Shown here in pieces: positions 49,371 to 58,171 of a stretch of 64,000 bases of DNA. Source of the stretch: Aquabacter sp. L1I39 (GTDB lineage: Bacteria > Pseudomonadota > Alphaproteobacteria > Rhizobiales > Xanthobacteraceae); NCBI RefSeq assembly GCF_017742835.1, contig NZ_CP072392.1, positions 4,423,497-4,487,496 on the forward strand, given 5' to 3'. The position numbers and the translations under genes were made by a program. The notes under the pieces are model-generated. The model ran no database searches. It was not told the DNA's origin and was given only the letters and a program-made list of their open reading frames with translations. Within the stretch, counting starts at the first letter, position 1. Each line of letters starts with the position of its first letter.

Positions 49371-50627
49371 TCAGATGGCGCCCGACGCGCGCAGGGCGTC
49401 GATTGCCTGATCGTCATACCCGAGGAGCGTGCGCAGCACCTCCTCATTGTGCTCGCCAAGGCGCGGCGGCGGCGAGAAGCAGCCAGCCGCCTCCCCGTCC
49501 ATATGGATGCCCAGCGCCACCTGCGGCAGGTCCTCTCCCTCGCGGGGGATGCGGTAGAAAGCCGAGCGGGCGCGGAAATGGGGGTCTTCCACCACCTCGT
49601 CGAGCCGGTAGATGGGGCCGGCCGGCACTTTGGCCCGGGCGAACAGCTCCAGCCATTCCGCCCGCGGCCGGGTGCGCAGCACGGCCGAGATGCGGGCGAC
49701 GATTTCATCCCGATGGATACGGCGGTCCGCATTGGTGGCCACATGCGCGCCTTCCGCGCCGGCCGGGTCGCCCACCGCCTCCCAGAAGCGCTTCCAGATG
49801 CCGTCATTGCCGAGGCCCAGCGTCAGGGGCAGGTCGGCGGTCTCGAAGGTCTGGTAGATGGCGATGACGCTGTCCTTGCCGCCGGTGCGGCGCGGCAATT
49901 CGCCTGAGCCGAGATAGGGCACGATGCGCGGCGACATGAAGCGGATCATGCTCTGCGTCAGGCTGATATCGAGGGCGCACCCTTGGCCGGTGGCGGCGCG
50001 CTTGTGGAGCGCCGCGAGCACGGCGAGCGCCGCATCCGCCCCCGCCAGCATGTCGGCGGCCGGCGCGCCCACCTTCTGCGGCTCTGCGTCCGGCGGGCCG
50101 GTGAGATCCATCACGCCGCTATAGCCTTCCGCGATGAGGTCGTAGCAGGGCAGGGCGGCATTGGGGCCGTCGAGGCCGAAGCCGGTCAGCGAGACATGGA
50201 TAAGCCTGGGACGGCTTTCCCGCAGCGTGGAGGCATCAAGCCCGAGTTTTGCCTGGGTCTTGCCCAGCAGATTGGTGACCACCACGTCGGCCTTGTCGAG
50301 CAGGCCCTCCAGCACCGCCCGTCCCGCAGGCGTGCCATAGTCCAAAGCCACGCTCTTCTTGTTGCGGTTGACCGACAGGTACCAAAGCGATTCCCCGTCC
50401 AGGAAGGGCGGGCCCCACTGGCGGGAATCGTCGCCCGCTGGGCGCTCCACCTTGATGACGCGGGCACCGAAATCGGACAGCAGCATGGTGGCATAGGGAC
50501 CGGCGATGGAGGAGGTGAGGTCCACCACCGTCACATGGTCGAGAATGCGGAACGCCTCCGCCGCGCGCGCCTCGGGCAGGCTCGCGCTGGGGGAGGAGAG
50601 ATGTGGCAAATGGGCAATGTTCATCAT
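49371..50627 (-). CDS. CaiB/BaiF-family CoA-transferase, first gene of the operon
   Basis: The 418-residue class III CoA-transferase has ILDHVTVVDLTSSIAGPYATMLLSDFGARVIKVERPAGDDSR read in parts, NRNKKSVALDYGTPAGR, CYDLIAEGYSGVMDLTGPP and APAADMLAGADAAL, where the Asp fits the catalytic nucleophile of CoA-transferases. It could shuttle CoA from a dicarboxylyl-CoA or succinyl-CoA to the pathway acid. The ATG at 50627 is used; a GTG at 50633 is in frame. The predicted sigma-54 start near 50642 leaves a leader of about 15 bases, and the ribosome binding site is weak, so the exact start is uncertain. Confidence 0.88.
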   Translation of the reverse strand: MMNIAHLPHLSSPSASLPEARAAEAFRILDHVTVVDLTSSIAGPYATMLLSDFGARVIKVERPAGDDSRQWGPPFLDGESLWYLSVNRNKKSVALDYGTPAGRAVLEGLLDKADVVVTNLLGKTQAKLGLDASTLRESRPRLIHVSLTGFGLDGPNAALPCYDLIAEGYSGVMDLTGPPDAEPQKVGAPAADMLAGADAALAVLAALHKRAATGQGCALDISLTQSMIRFMSPRIVPYLGSGELPRRTGGKDSVIAIYQTFETADLPLTLGLGNDGIWKRFWEAVGDPAGAEGAHVATNADRRIHRDEIVARISAVLRTRPRAEWLELFARAKVPAGPIYRLDEVVEDPHFRARSAFYRIPREGEDLPQVALGIHMDGEAAGCFSPPPRLGEHNEEVLRTLLGYDDQAIDALRASGAI

Positions 50628-50653
50628 CGGCACCCGTTGGTGCGACGATTACC

Positions 50654-50669
50654 GCAAGCCCTGTGCCAG
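50654..50669 (-). promoter_or_regulatory. Sigma-54 (-24/-12) promoter of the catabolic operon
   Basis: The minus strand reads CTGGCAC-AGGGC-TTGC, matching the invariant GG and GC and the whole TGGCAC-N5-TTGC core of RpoN promoters. Transcription would start near 50642, immediately before the first operon gene. The adjacent divergent gene encodes a GAFTGA-containing sigma-54 activator. Confidence 0.85.
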
Positions 50670-50742
50670 ACTGCGGAACACGTTGGAAATGCTGAATTTT
50701 GCGTCCCGAGCTGGAGTGGCGATCAGGAAATGTGTTTGCGGT

Positions 50743-50771
50743 GGGGACACTTGCGGGCTAGGGGTGTCTCC
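50743..50771. promoter_or_regulatory. Inverted repeat, candidate upstream activator site
   Basis: GGGGACAC and GTGTCTCC (an 8-base inverted repeat with one mismatch) are separated by 13 bases. The centre is about 115 bases upstream of the predicted sigma-54 start, the usual distance for an enhancer-binding protein site, and 38 bases before the activator's own start codon, so it could also serve autoregulation. Confidence 0.55.
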
Positions 50772-50794
50772 AATCAGAACATGCGAGGCGCGGG

Positions 50795-52420
50795 ATGGCG
50801 ACGGCTCTTGATATTGTCTTCCTTGACGACACGGGCCGCCTTGCCTTCGCCTCTCCCACCGCGCACGCAAGTGGCCTTGCCGAGGCGGTGCGCGGCCATG
50901 TCCAGAAGGTGGGAGCCAACAAGCGCGTCTCGGCCTTCGCTTTTGGCGGCACCTCCCATGTGGTCATCCAGGCTCCCACCGATGGCGGCACCGCCGTGCT
51001 CGTCCATGAGGACAGCGCAAGCTCGGCCCTGGTGGATTTCGTCCTCTCCGTCGATATCGCCTTCGACATTCTCAACCACTTCCTCACCAATCCTTTTGAG
51101 GGCATCACGGTGGTCGATCGGGACGCGGTGCTGCGCTATCTCAGCCCCGTCCATGAGCGCTTCTTCGGCTTTGCTCGTGGCGATGCGCTGGGCCGGCCGG
51201 TGCAGGATGTGATCCAGAACACCCGCCTCCATGTGGTTGCCCGCACCGGCTCGGCGGAGATCGGGCAGGTGCAGGAGATGCAGAACGTCACCCGCGTGGT
51301 GAACCGCGTGCCCATCCAGCGGGATGGCAAGCTGGTGGGGGCTATCGGCCGGGTCATGTTCAAGGCCCCCGAGGAGGTGCACGAGCTCTCCCGGCAGATT
51401 TCTTCCCTGCGCGCCGAGGTGGACTATTACAAGAAGGAACTGGCCGGCCTGCGCCACCGCGCCTTCGGCCTCGACGAGATCGTCGGCGAAAGCGAGGCCA
51501 TCCGCCGCCTCAAGGACGACATCCGCAAGGTGGCGCCCCTCGACGTGCCCGTCTTCGTCTCCGGTGAAAGCGGCTCGGGCAAGGAATTGGTGGCCCATGC
51601 CATCCATAATCTGAGCCGCCGGGTGGAACGGCCCATGGTCCTGGTCAATTCCGGCGCGCTGCCCGCCACGCTCGTGGAGAGCGAGCTGTTCGGCTATGAG
51701 GCGGGCGCCTTCACCGGCGCCCGGCGCGAGGGGCGCATCGGCAAGTTCGAGATGGCGGACCGCTCCAGCCTGTTTCTGGACGAGATCGGTGACATGCCCA
51801 TGGAGACGCAGGTCAAGCTCCTGCGGGTGATCGAGAATGGCATCTTCGAGCGGGTGGGCAGCAACCGCTCCCGCAGCACCAATTTCCGGCTTATCAGCGC
51901 CACCAACCGCGATCTGCGGCGCATGATCGCCGAGGAGGCGTTCCGCGCCGACCTCTATTTCCGCATCAATGGCGTGACGCTCCAGGTGCCTCCGCTGCGC
52001 GAGCGGGCCGGCGACATCCCGCTTCTGGTGCGGCACTTCGTGCAGCGGGTGGGGCAACGCATCGGTTCGAATGTCCGGCGGGTGCACCCCAAGGCGCTGG
52101 AGATGCTCCAGGGCCTCGCCTGGCCCGGCAATGTGCGCCAGCTCCACCACGAGGTGCAGCGGGCTATGATCTTTGCGGACGGGCCGGAACTGACCCTCTC
52201 CAGCTTCCGCCATCTGGAAGGCGAGGAGATGGAGCCTGCGCCTCTCTCCGTTCCCGCATCCGGTGCTACCACCATCCGCGAGACGGTGGGGAATGTGGAA
52301 CTGGCGCTGATCCGGGAGGCGCTCCAGAAGCACAAGGGCAACAAGAAGCGGGTGGCCGAGGAACTCGGCATCTCCCGCTCCTACCTCTACAAGAAACTGG
52401 CCGAGATGGGCGTCCGCTGA
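50795..52420 (+). CDS. Sigma-54-dependent PAS/AAA+/Fis transcriptional activator
   Basis: The 541-residue regulator has an N-terminal sensory region (1-80), a PAS-like domain (about 85-190, ITVVDRDAVLRYLSPVHERFFGF), a coiled-coil linker (197-220), an AAA+ ATPase (225-465) and a Fis-type helix-turn-helix (about 505-541, KKRVAEELGISRSYLYKKLAEMG). The ATPase has Walker A GESGSGKE (257-264), the RpoN-contacting GAFTGA loop (304-309) and Walker B SLFLDEIGD (325-333), so it should activate RpoN directly. With no receiver domain, it probably senses a pathway metabolite. It is divergent from the catabolic operon and is its obvious activator. Confidence 0.95.
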   Translation: MATALDIVFLDDTGRLAFASPTAHASGLAEAVRGHVQKVGANKRVSAFAFGGTSHVVIQAPTDGGTAVLVHEDSASSALVDFVLSVDIAFDILNHFLTNPFEGITVVDRDAVLRYLSPVHERFFGFARGDALGRPVQDVIQNTRLHVVARTGSAEIGQVQEMQNVTRVVNRVPIQRDGKLVGAIGRVMFKAPEEVHELSRQISSLRAEVDYYKKELAGLRHRAFGLDEIVGESEAIRRLKDDIRKVAPLDVPVFVSGESGSGKELVAHAIHNLSRRVERPMVLVNSGALPATLVESELFGYEAGAFTGARREGRIGKFEMADRSSLFLDEIGDMPMETQVKLLRVIENGIFERVGSNRSRSTNFRLISATNRDLRRMIAEEAFRADLYFRINGVTLQVPPLRERAGDIPLLVRHFVQRVGQRIGSNVRRVHPKALEMLQGLAWPGNVRQLHHEVQRAMIFADGPELTLSSFRHLEGEEMEPAPLSVPASGATTIRETVGNVELALIREALQKHKGNKKRVAEELGISRSYLYKKLAEMGVR

Positions 52421-52430
52421 GGGCGCGCCC

Positions 52431-53699
52431 TCAGAGCGCCTCGCCCCGCAGCAGCTTCGGCACCGAGCCGGTGAGCCCTGCCGCATCGCGGATGAACAGG
52501 CCCTTGAGGCGCGGCATCCGGTCGACCAGCCCCAGGCCCATGTCGCGCACCAGGCGCAGCGCGTCGGATCGGTTGGAGAAGAGCCGATTGAGCCCGTCCG
52601 TCGCCACCCCCATGGCGAGGGTGTCGAAGCGCCGCCAGCGCTGGTAGCGCTCCAGCACCGTGGGCGAGGCGAAGTCGAGCCCGGTGCGGGCCGCATCGGT
52701 GATGGCCTCGGCGAGGGCTGCCACGTCCCGCAGGCCCATGTTCAGCCCCTGGCCGGCAATGGGATGGATGAGGTGGGCCGCATCCCCCACCAGAGCGAGC
52801 CGTTCGCCGATGAAGCTGCGGGCCATGGCAAAGCCCAGCGGATAGACGCCGGGCTTCGAGATCGGCCGCACCGCCCCAAGGCTATGGCCGATGCGCTGCT
52901 CCAGTTCCTCCTGGAACAGGAAGTCGGGCAGAGCGGCGATGCGCTTGGCATCCTCGGTGCACTCGGTCCAGACGATGGACGCCCGGTTGCCCCGCATGGG
53001 CAGCACCGCGAACGGCCCGGGCGGCAGGAAATGCTCCTCCGCGCGGCCCTCGTGAGGGCGCTCATGCTCGATGGTGAAGGTGATGGCGGACTGGTCATAG
53101 GTCCAGGCCACGTTCTGGATGCCGGCCATGGAGCGCAGACGCGACTTCGCGCCATCACAGGCGACCAGCAACTGGGCACGAACCGTGGCGCCTGAGCCGC
53201 TTGTCACCGCTACGCCTGACCGATCGGTCGCAAAGGTCGCCACGGGCTCGGCCACCAGATGGATGCCCGCCTCCTGCGCGAGATCGGCGAGGCCCTGCTG
53301 GAGCACGGCATTGGAGATCATGTGGGCGAAGGGCTCGCCCGGTTCCACGTCGCCATCGAAGGTCAGGAAGACCGGCCGGGCGACGTCGCGGGTGCGGCTG
53401 TCCGTCACCACCATGGAGCGGATGGGTTCGGCCGCGTCCGACACACGTTGCCAGGCGCCAATGACACCGAGCAGTCGGCGGGCGCCTGCCGCGATGGCGG
53501 AGGCCCGCATGTCGCCGGCGAAGGAGCGGTTGAGGCCGGGATCAAGGACGGCGATTTCTGCCTCCCGGCCGAGGCCGTCGCGCAAGGCGAGGGCAAGGCT
53601 CAGTCCGGCCAGGCCCGCACCGGCGATCACGATGTCCGCGCGGGCGGGAAGGGTGTTCCGTCCGCTTTCGCCCTGAATGCCCGACTGCATCGCTTCCAT
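52431..53699 (-). CDS. UbiH/UbiF-family FAD-dependent hydroxylase
   Basis: The 422-residue flavoprotein monooxygenase of the ubiquinone-biosynthesis family has the FAD motif ADIVIAGAGLAGLSLALALRDG, the RxxA segment GDMRASAIAAGARRLL, LVACDGAKSRLR, and GDAAHLIHPIAGQGLNMGLRDVAALAEAI. It probably hydroxylates the quinone ring precursor at the inner membrane; which position cannot be told. The ATG at 53699 is preceded by AGGTC and conserved sequence begins soon after; the frame upstream to 54074 lies opposite tesB. It is convergent with the sigma-54 activator gene. Confidence 0.93.
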   Translation of the reverse strand: MEAMQSGIQGESGRNTLPARADIVIAGAGLAGLSLALALRDGLGREAEIAVLDPGLNRSFAGDMRASAIAAGARRLLGVIGAWQRVSDAAEPIRSMVVTDSRTRDVARPVFLTFDGDVEPGEPFAHMISNAVLQQGLADLAQEAGIHLVAEPVATFATDRSGVAVTSGSGATVRAQLLVACDGAKSRLRSMAGIQNVAWTYDQSAITFTIEHERPHEGRAEEHFLPPGPFAVLPMRGNRASIVWTECTEDAKRIAALPDFLFQEELEQRIGHSLGAVRPISKPGVYPLGFAMARSFIGERLALVGDAAHLIHPIAGQGLNMGLRDVAALAEAITDAARTGLDFASPTVLERYQRWRRFDTLAMGVATDGLNRLFSNRSDALRLVRDMGLGLVDRMPRLKGLFIRDAAGLTGSVPKLLRGEAL

Positions 53700-53877
53700 G
53701 ACCAGACCTCGCTCACTTCGATCGGAGGGCGCGTGGCGCCACCCCTTCACCCATATACGACCCGCGCCCGCGTGCCGTTCACCTTGACGCGCGCGGTCCG
53801 GAATGGCTCGTTGCACCCCGAACCGAACCCACGCGACGCTCCGGACTTTTTCGGACCCGCGTTTACCGAGCGATCTC

Positions 53878-54774
53878 ATGGACCAGCCCGCCACCGATCC
53901 CGCGTCCCCCTCCAAAGACGTTGATGCCCTGCTGGGTATCCTTGACCTCGAGCCTCTGGAGATCAACCTGTTCCGAGGTCGCAGCGTCAGTCCGACCGGC
54001 GGGCGGATCTTCGGCGGACAGGTGATTGCACAATCCTTGATCGCTGCCCAGCGCACCGTCGAGCCCGACCGCATCGCCCATTCCCTCCACGCCTATTTTC
54101 TCCTCGCGGGCGACCCGACGGTCCCCATCGTGTTCGAGGTGGACCGCATTCGCGACGGGCGCAGCTTCACGACCCGTCGCGTGGTCGCCATCCAGCGAGG
54201 CCGGGCCATCTTCTCCATGTCGGTCTCCTTCCAGGTGGCGGAAGGCGGCCTGATGCATCAGGGTCGCATGCCCGACGTGCCCATGCCCGAGGATCTGCCC
54301 TCCGACGATGTCTGGCGCGAGAAGCTGGTGGCCCGCTTCCCTCATGCCTCAAAGCGTGACTGGATGGCCCTGCGCCCGCTGGAGGTGAAGCCCACCGGGT
54401 TCGACGCGCCCTATAGCGGCAATGCGGGAGATGCGGCCCGCCCGAGCCTGTGGATCCGCACCCGCGGTCCGCTGCCCGAAGGATTGCCCTTGCATCAGGC
54501 GGTGCTCGCTTATGCGTCCGACCTCTCGCTGCTCCAGGCGGCTTTGCTGCCCCATGGCCGTAGCGTGTTCGACAGGGATCTCCAGGTGGCAAGCCTGGAC
54601 CATGCCCTGTGGTTCCACCGGCCCTTCCGCGCCGATGAGTGGCTCCTCTATGTCCAGGAGAGCCCCGCTGCTTTCGGCGCCCGAGGCTTCTGTCGGGGCG
54701 AGCTTTATACGCGGGACGGCGTGCTCGTCGCTTCTGCGGCGCAGGAAGGATTGATGCGCCGGATTTCGCAATAG
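53878..54774 (+). CDS. tesB: Acyl-CoA thioesterase II
   Basis: The 298-residue double-hotdog thioesterase hydrolyses acyl-CoA to free acid and CoA. Features are LEPLEINLFRGRSVSPTGGRIFGGQVIAQSLIAA, AHSLHAYFLLAGDPTVPIVFEVDRIRDGRSFTTRRVVAIQRG read in parts, LAYASDLSLLQAALLPHG with the catalytic Asp, and SLDHALWFHRPFRADEWLLY. The ATG at 53878 is chosen over 53803 because the upstream part is not conserved and overlaps the ubiH promoter region. Confidence 0.94.
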   Translation: MDQPATDPASPSKDVDALLGILDLEPLEINLFRGRSVSPTGGRIFGGQVIAQSLIAAQRTVEPDRIAHSLHAYFLLAGDPTVPIVFEVDRIRDGRSFTTRRVVAIQRGRAIFSMSVSFQVAEGGLMHQGRMPDVPMPEDLPSDDVWREKLVARFPHASKRDWMALRPLEVKPTGFDAPYSGNAGDAARPSLWIRTRGPLPEGLPLHQAVLAYASDLSLLQAALLPHGRSVFDRDLQVASLDHALWFHRPFRADEWLLYVQESPAAFGARGFCRGELYTRDGVLVASAAQEGLMRRISQ

Positions 54775-54805
54775 CGAAATGTGGTGTCACTTTCTTGAGC
54801 GGAAC

Positions 54806-54820
54806 GCCTAATTTTTAGGC
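54806..54820 (+). terminator. Short hairpin after tesB
   Basis: The perfect repeat GCCTAA-TTT-TTAGGC lies about 30 bases after the tesB stop in an AT-rich patch. It is short and lacks a following T-run, so it may be a weak terminator or a protein-binding site in the glnK upstream region. Confidence 0.35.
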
Positions 54821-54906
54821 CAAGATTTGGGCAACGCGGGGGCGATGCCGTCGCGGCAGTTCTTCTGGCGAGAAAATAAGCACGCCTCCGCCCTGACTCT
54901 GCGAGA

Positions 54907-54923
54907 CTGGCACGTTCCTTGAT
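54907..54923 (+). promoter_or_regulatory. Sigma-54-like promoter of glnK-amtB
   Basis: CTGGCACG-TTCC-TTGAT matches the RpoN consensus except that the -12 GC is GA. It is correctly placed about 125 bases before glnK, whose expression in proteobacteria is normally NtrC- and RpoN-dependent. I could not identify a convincing NtrC dyad upstream. Confidence 0.62.
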
Positions 54924-54942
54924 TCAGGTGTGGGCAGGCTAG

Positions 54943-55386
<444 letters not shown>

Positions 55387-55414
55387 CCTTCCTCATTTCA
55401 CGGAGCCCTTTTCC

Positions 55415-56902
55415 ATGTCGCTCAAGACCTGGTCCCGTGTGGGACTGCCAACCCTCCTGACCGCAGCGGCCATCGCCCTGCCGGTGCTGGCGCAGACCGC
55501 GACGCCCGGTGCCGATGCCGCTCCCGCCGCCGCGGCCGCTCCCGTCATCAACAAGGGCGACACCACCTGGATGCTGGTGTCCGCTTTGCTGGTGCTGATG
55601 ATGTCGGTCCCCGGCTTGGCCCTGTTCTATGGCGGCCTCGTGCGCGCCAAGAACATGCTCTCGGTTCTGATGCAGGTTTTCTATTCCGTCTGCATCGTCG
55701 GCATCATCTGGGTTCTGTACGGCTACTCGCTGGCCTTCACTGGCGGCTCGGACTTCATCGGCGGCTTCTCCAAGGCCTTCCTCAGCGGCGTGACCACCGA
55801 GTCCGCCGGCGGCACCTTCTCGGTGGGCGTTGCCATTCCCGAGCTGGTGTTCGTGGCCTTCCAGATGACCTTCGCCATGATCACTCCGGCCCTGATCTTC
55901 GGCGCCTTCGCGGAGCGCGTGAAGTTCTCGGCCATCGTGCTGTTCGTGCCGCTCTGGGTCACGTTCATCTATTTCCCCATGGCCCACATGGTGTGGTATT
56001 GGGCCGGCCCGGACGCGGTGGATGCCGCTGCCAAGGCCGTCGCCGCTGCCGCTGACGGCGCTGCCAAGACCGCCGCTCAGGAGGCCCTCGACGCGGTTCT
56101 CGCCGATGCCGGCTACCTCTACAAGCTCGGCGCCATCGACTTCGCTGGCGGCACCGTGGTGCACATCAATGCCGGTATTGCCGCTCTCGTGGGATGCATC
56201 ATCATCGGCAAGCGCACTGGCTACGGCAAGGAAGCCCTCTCGCCCCACTCCCTGACCCTCACCCTGGTCGGCGCCGGCCTGCTGTGGGTTGGCTGGTTCG
56301 GCTTCAATGCCGGCTCCAACCTGGAAGCCAACGGCCTGACCGCCCTGGCCATGATGAACACCTTCATCGCCACCTGCGCCGCCGCCCTCTCCTGGATGGT
56401 CGTGGAATGGCTGGCCAAGGGTAAGCCCTCCATGCTGGGCGTCGTCTCCGGCGCGGTGGCCGGCCTTGTGGCCGTGACCCCCATGGCGGGCTTTGCGGGC
56501 ATCATGGGTGCGTTGGTCTCCGGCCTCGTGGTCGGCGTGGTGTGCTTCTTCTTCTGCACCACCGTGAAGAACGCCTTCGGCTACGATGACTCGCTCGACG
56601 TGTTCGGCGTGCACGGCGTCGGCGGCATCTTCGGCGCCATTGCCACCGGCATCGTGGTCAGCCCGGCCCTCGGCGGCACCGGCATCTACGACTACACCAC
56701 CGGCGCGGTTGCCGATTACAACATGGCCACCCAGGTCATCGCCCAGATCAAGGGCGTGCTGGTGACCCTGGTGTGGTCGGGCGTCGGCTCCGCCATCATC
56801 TTCTTCATCGTGAACGCAGTCGTCGGGCTGCGCGTGTCGGTGGAGAAGGAGCGCGAGGGTCTCGACATCACCGAGCACGGCGAGCGCGCCTATCACAGCT
56901 GA
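55415..56902 (+). CDS. amtB: Ammonium transporter AmtB
   Basis: The 495-residue trimeric inner-membrane ammonium channel starts with a cleavable signal (LPTLLTAAAIALPVLAQ), followed by an Ala-rich linker and 11 membrane segments. Signatures are PGLALFYGGLVRAKNMLSVL, the first pore His in MAHMVWYWAGP, GTVVHINAGIAALVG, LLWVGWFGFNAGS and the second pore His in DVFGVHGVGGIFGAI. An Ala-rich insertion (AAAKAVAAAADGAAKTAAQE) in a periplasmic loop lengthens it slightly relative to the usual 400-450 residues. Confidence 0.97.
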   Translation: MSLKTWSRVGLPTLLTAAAIALPVLAQTATPGADAAPAAAAAPVINKGDTTWMLVSALLVLMMSVPGLALFYGGLVRAKNMLSVLMQVFYSVCIVGIIWVLYGYSLAFTGGSDFIGGFSKAFLSGVTTESAGGTFSVGVAIPELVFVAFQMTFAMITPALIFGAFAERVKFSAIVLFVPLWVTFIYFPMAHMVWYWAGPDAVDAAAKAVAAAADGAAKTAAQEALDAVLADAGYLYKLGAIDFAGGTVVHINAGIAALVGCIIIGKRTGYGKEALSPHSLTLTLVGAGLLWVGWFGFNAGSNLEANGLTALAMMNTFIATCAAALSWMVVEWLAKGKPSMLGVVSGAVAGLVAVTPMAGFAGIMGALVSGLVVGVVCFFFCTTVKNAFGYDDSLDVFGVHGVGGIFGAIATGIVVSPALGGTGIYDYTTGAVADYNMATQVIAQIKGVLVTLVWSGVGSAIIFFIVNAVVGLRVSVEKEREGLDITEHGERAYHS

Positions 56903-56942
56903 TGGGACGGGCGGGGCTTTCCGGCTCCGCCTTTCCTTTGGC

Positions 56943-56961
56943 GCCGACCCGTCGGGTCGGC
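56943..56961 (+). terminator. Hairpin after amtB
   Basis: A perfect 8-bp stem GCCGACCC / GGGTCGGC with a GTC loop lies 40 bases after the amtB stop, without a T-run. It probably works together with the stronger terminator at 57014. Confidence 0.45.
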
Positions 56962-57013
56962 CGCCTCCAAGGTTCGCCGGACCTCCGGCTTTAAGATAAA
57001 AAGAGGGGAAGAT

Positions 57014-57053
57014 GGAGCCTCGGTCCGCAAGGGCCGGGGCTCCGTCGCGTTTT
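57014..57053 (+). terminator. Rho-independent terminator of glnK-amtB
   Basis: A 13-bp stem with two G-U pairs (GGAGCCTCGGTCC / GGGCCGGGGCTCC) and a GCAA tetraloop is followed by GTCGCGTTTT. It closes the glnK-amtB operon before the convergent sulfate-binding protein gene. Confidence 0.82.
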
Positions 57054-57160
57054 GGGGGCTGTTCGCGCGCCGGGCGAGGGCGCAAAGCAAAGGGGTGGCC
57101 CCCTGGCCACCCCTTCCTCTCACGTCTCTGCCGGTCGGGCGTGTCCGCCGCCTGGCGGGC

Positions 57161-58171
57161 TCAGCGCCCGGTGAAGAGCTGGTCCAGCTTGCCGCCGGAG
57201 GCGAATTGCTCGGCCTGAACCTTTTCCCAGCCGCCGAACACCGCATCCACGGTGAGCAGGCGGATGGGCGGGAACTGGTCCTTGAACGCGGCCGCCACCT
57301 TGGGGTCCACCACGCGATTATAGCCCTTGGCGAGGATGGTCTGGCCTTCCGCCGAATACAGGAATTCCAGATAGGCGGTGGCGACTGCCCGCGAGCCGCG
57401 CTTGTCCACCACTTTGTCCACGATCGCCACGGGGAAGTCGCCCTGGATGGAGACCGAAGGCACCACGGTCTGGAGCTTCTTGTCCTTGTAGAGGTCCTGG
57501 ATCACCCGGGTCTCGGCCTCGAAGGTCACCAGCACGTCGCCGGTCTCCCGCTCCACGAAGGTGGTGGTGGCGGCGCGACCGCCGGTGTCGAACACCGGCA
57601 CGTTGGAGAGCAGCTTCTTTACAAAGGCGTCGGCCTTGGCCACGTCGCCCTTGTTCTGCTCCAGCGCATAGGCATAGGCGGCCAGATAGGTGTAGCGCGC
57701 ATTGCCGGAGGTCTTGGGGTTGGGGAAGATGACCTTCACGTCATCCCGCACCAGATCGTTCCAATCCTTGATGCCTTTGGGGTTTCCGGCCCGCACCAGG
57801 AAGGCGGGGAAGGAATAATAAGGCGAGGCGTTGTTGGGGAACTTCTGCTTCCAGTCCTTCGCTACGAAGCCGGCCTTGGCCAGCACCTGGATGTCCAGTT
57901 CCTGGTTGAAGGTCACCACGTCGCCTTCCAGCCCTTCAATGATGGCGCGGGCCTGGCGGGAGGAGCCGGCATGGCTCTGGTTCACGGTGATCTGCTGCCC
58001 GGTCTTCTGCTTCCAGGCCGGGACGAAGCCCTCATTGATGGAGGTGTAGAGTTCGCGGGCGATGTCGTAGGAGACATTGAGGATGGAGTTCGGCCCCTGC
58101 TGCGCAAAGGCCAGGCGCGGCATCGCCGCCGAGGCGGCGGTGAGCGCGAGAAACGTGCGGCGGTTCAGCAT
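57161..58171 (-). CDS. Sulfate/thiosulfate ABC transporter substrate-binding protein
   Basis: The 336-residue periplasmic receptor has a signal peptide (MLNRRTFLALTAASAAMPRLAFA) and the Sbp/CysP pattern: LNVSYDIARELYTSINEGFVPAWKQKTGQ, NQSHAGSSRQARAIIEGLEGDVVTFNQELDI read in parts, VIFPNPKTSGNARYTYLAAYAYA, and TFEAETRVI. These supply the sulfate-binding loops. The ATG at 58171 has GGAGAG upstream; the frame extends to 58216 without support. It is an orphan here, with no cysTWA permease genes within the window. Confidence 0.94.
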   Translation of the reverse strand: MLNRRTFLALTAASAAMPRLAFAQQGPNSILNVSYDIARELYTSINEGFVPAWKQKTGQQITVNQSHAGSSRQARAIIEGLEGDVVTFNQELDIQVLAKAGFVAKDWKQKFPNNASPYYSFPAFLVRAGNPKGIKDWNDLVRDDVKVIFPNPKTSGNARYTYLAAYAYALEQNKGDVAKADAFVKKLLSNVPVFDTGGRAATTTFVERETGDVLVTFEAETRVIQDLYKDKKLQTVVPSVSIQGDFPVAIVDKVVDKRGSRAVATAYLEFLYSAEGQTILAKGYNRVVDPKVAAAFKDQFPPIRLLTVDAVFGGWEKVQAEQFASGGKLDQLFTGR

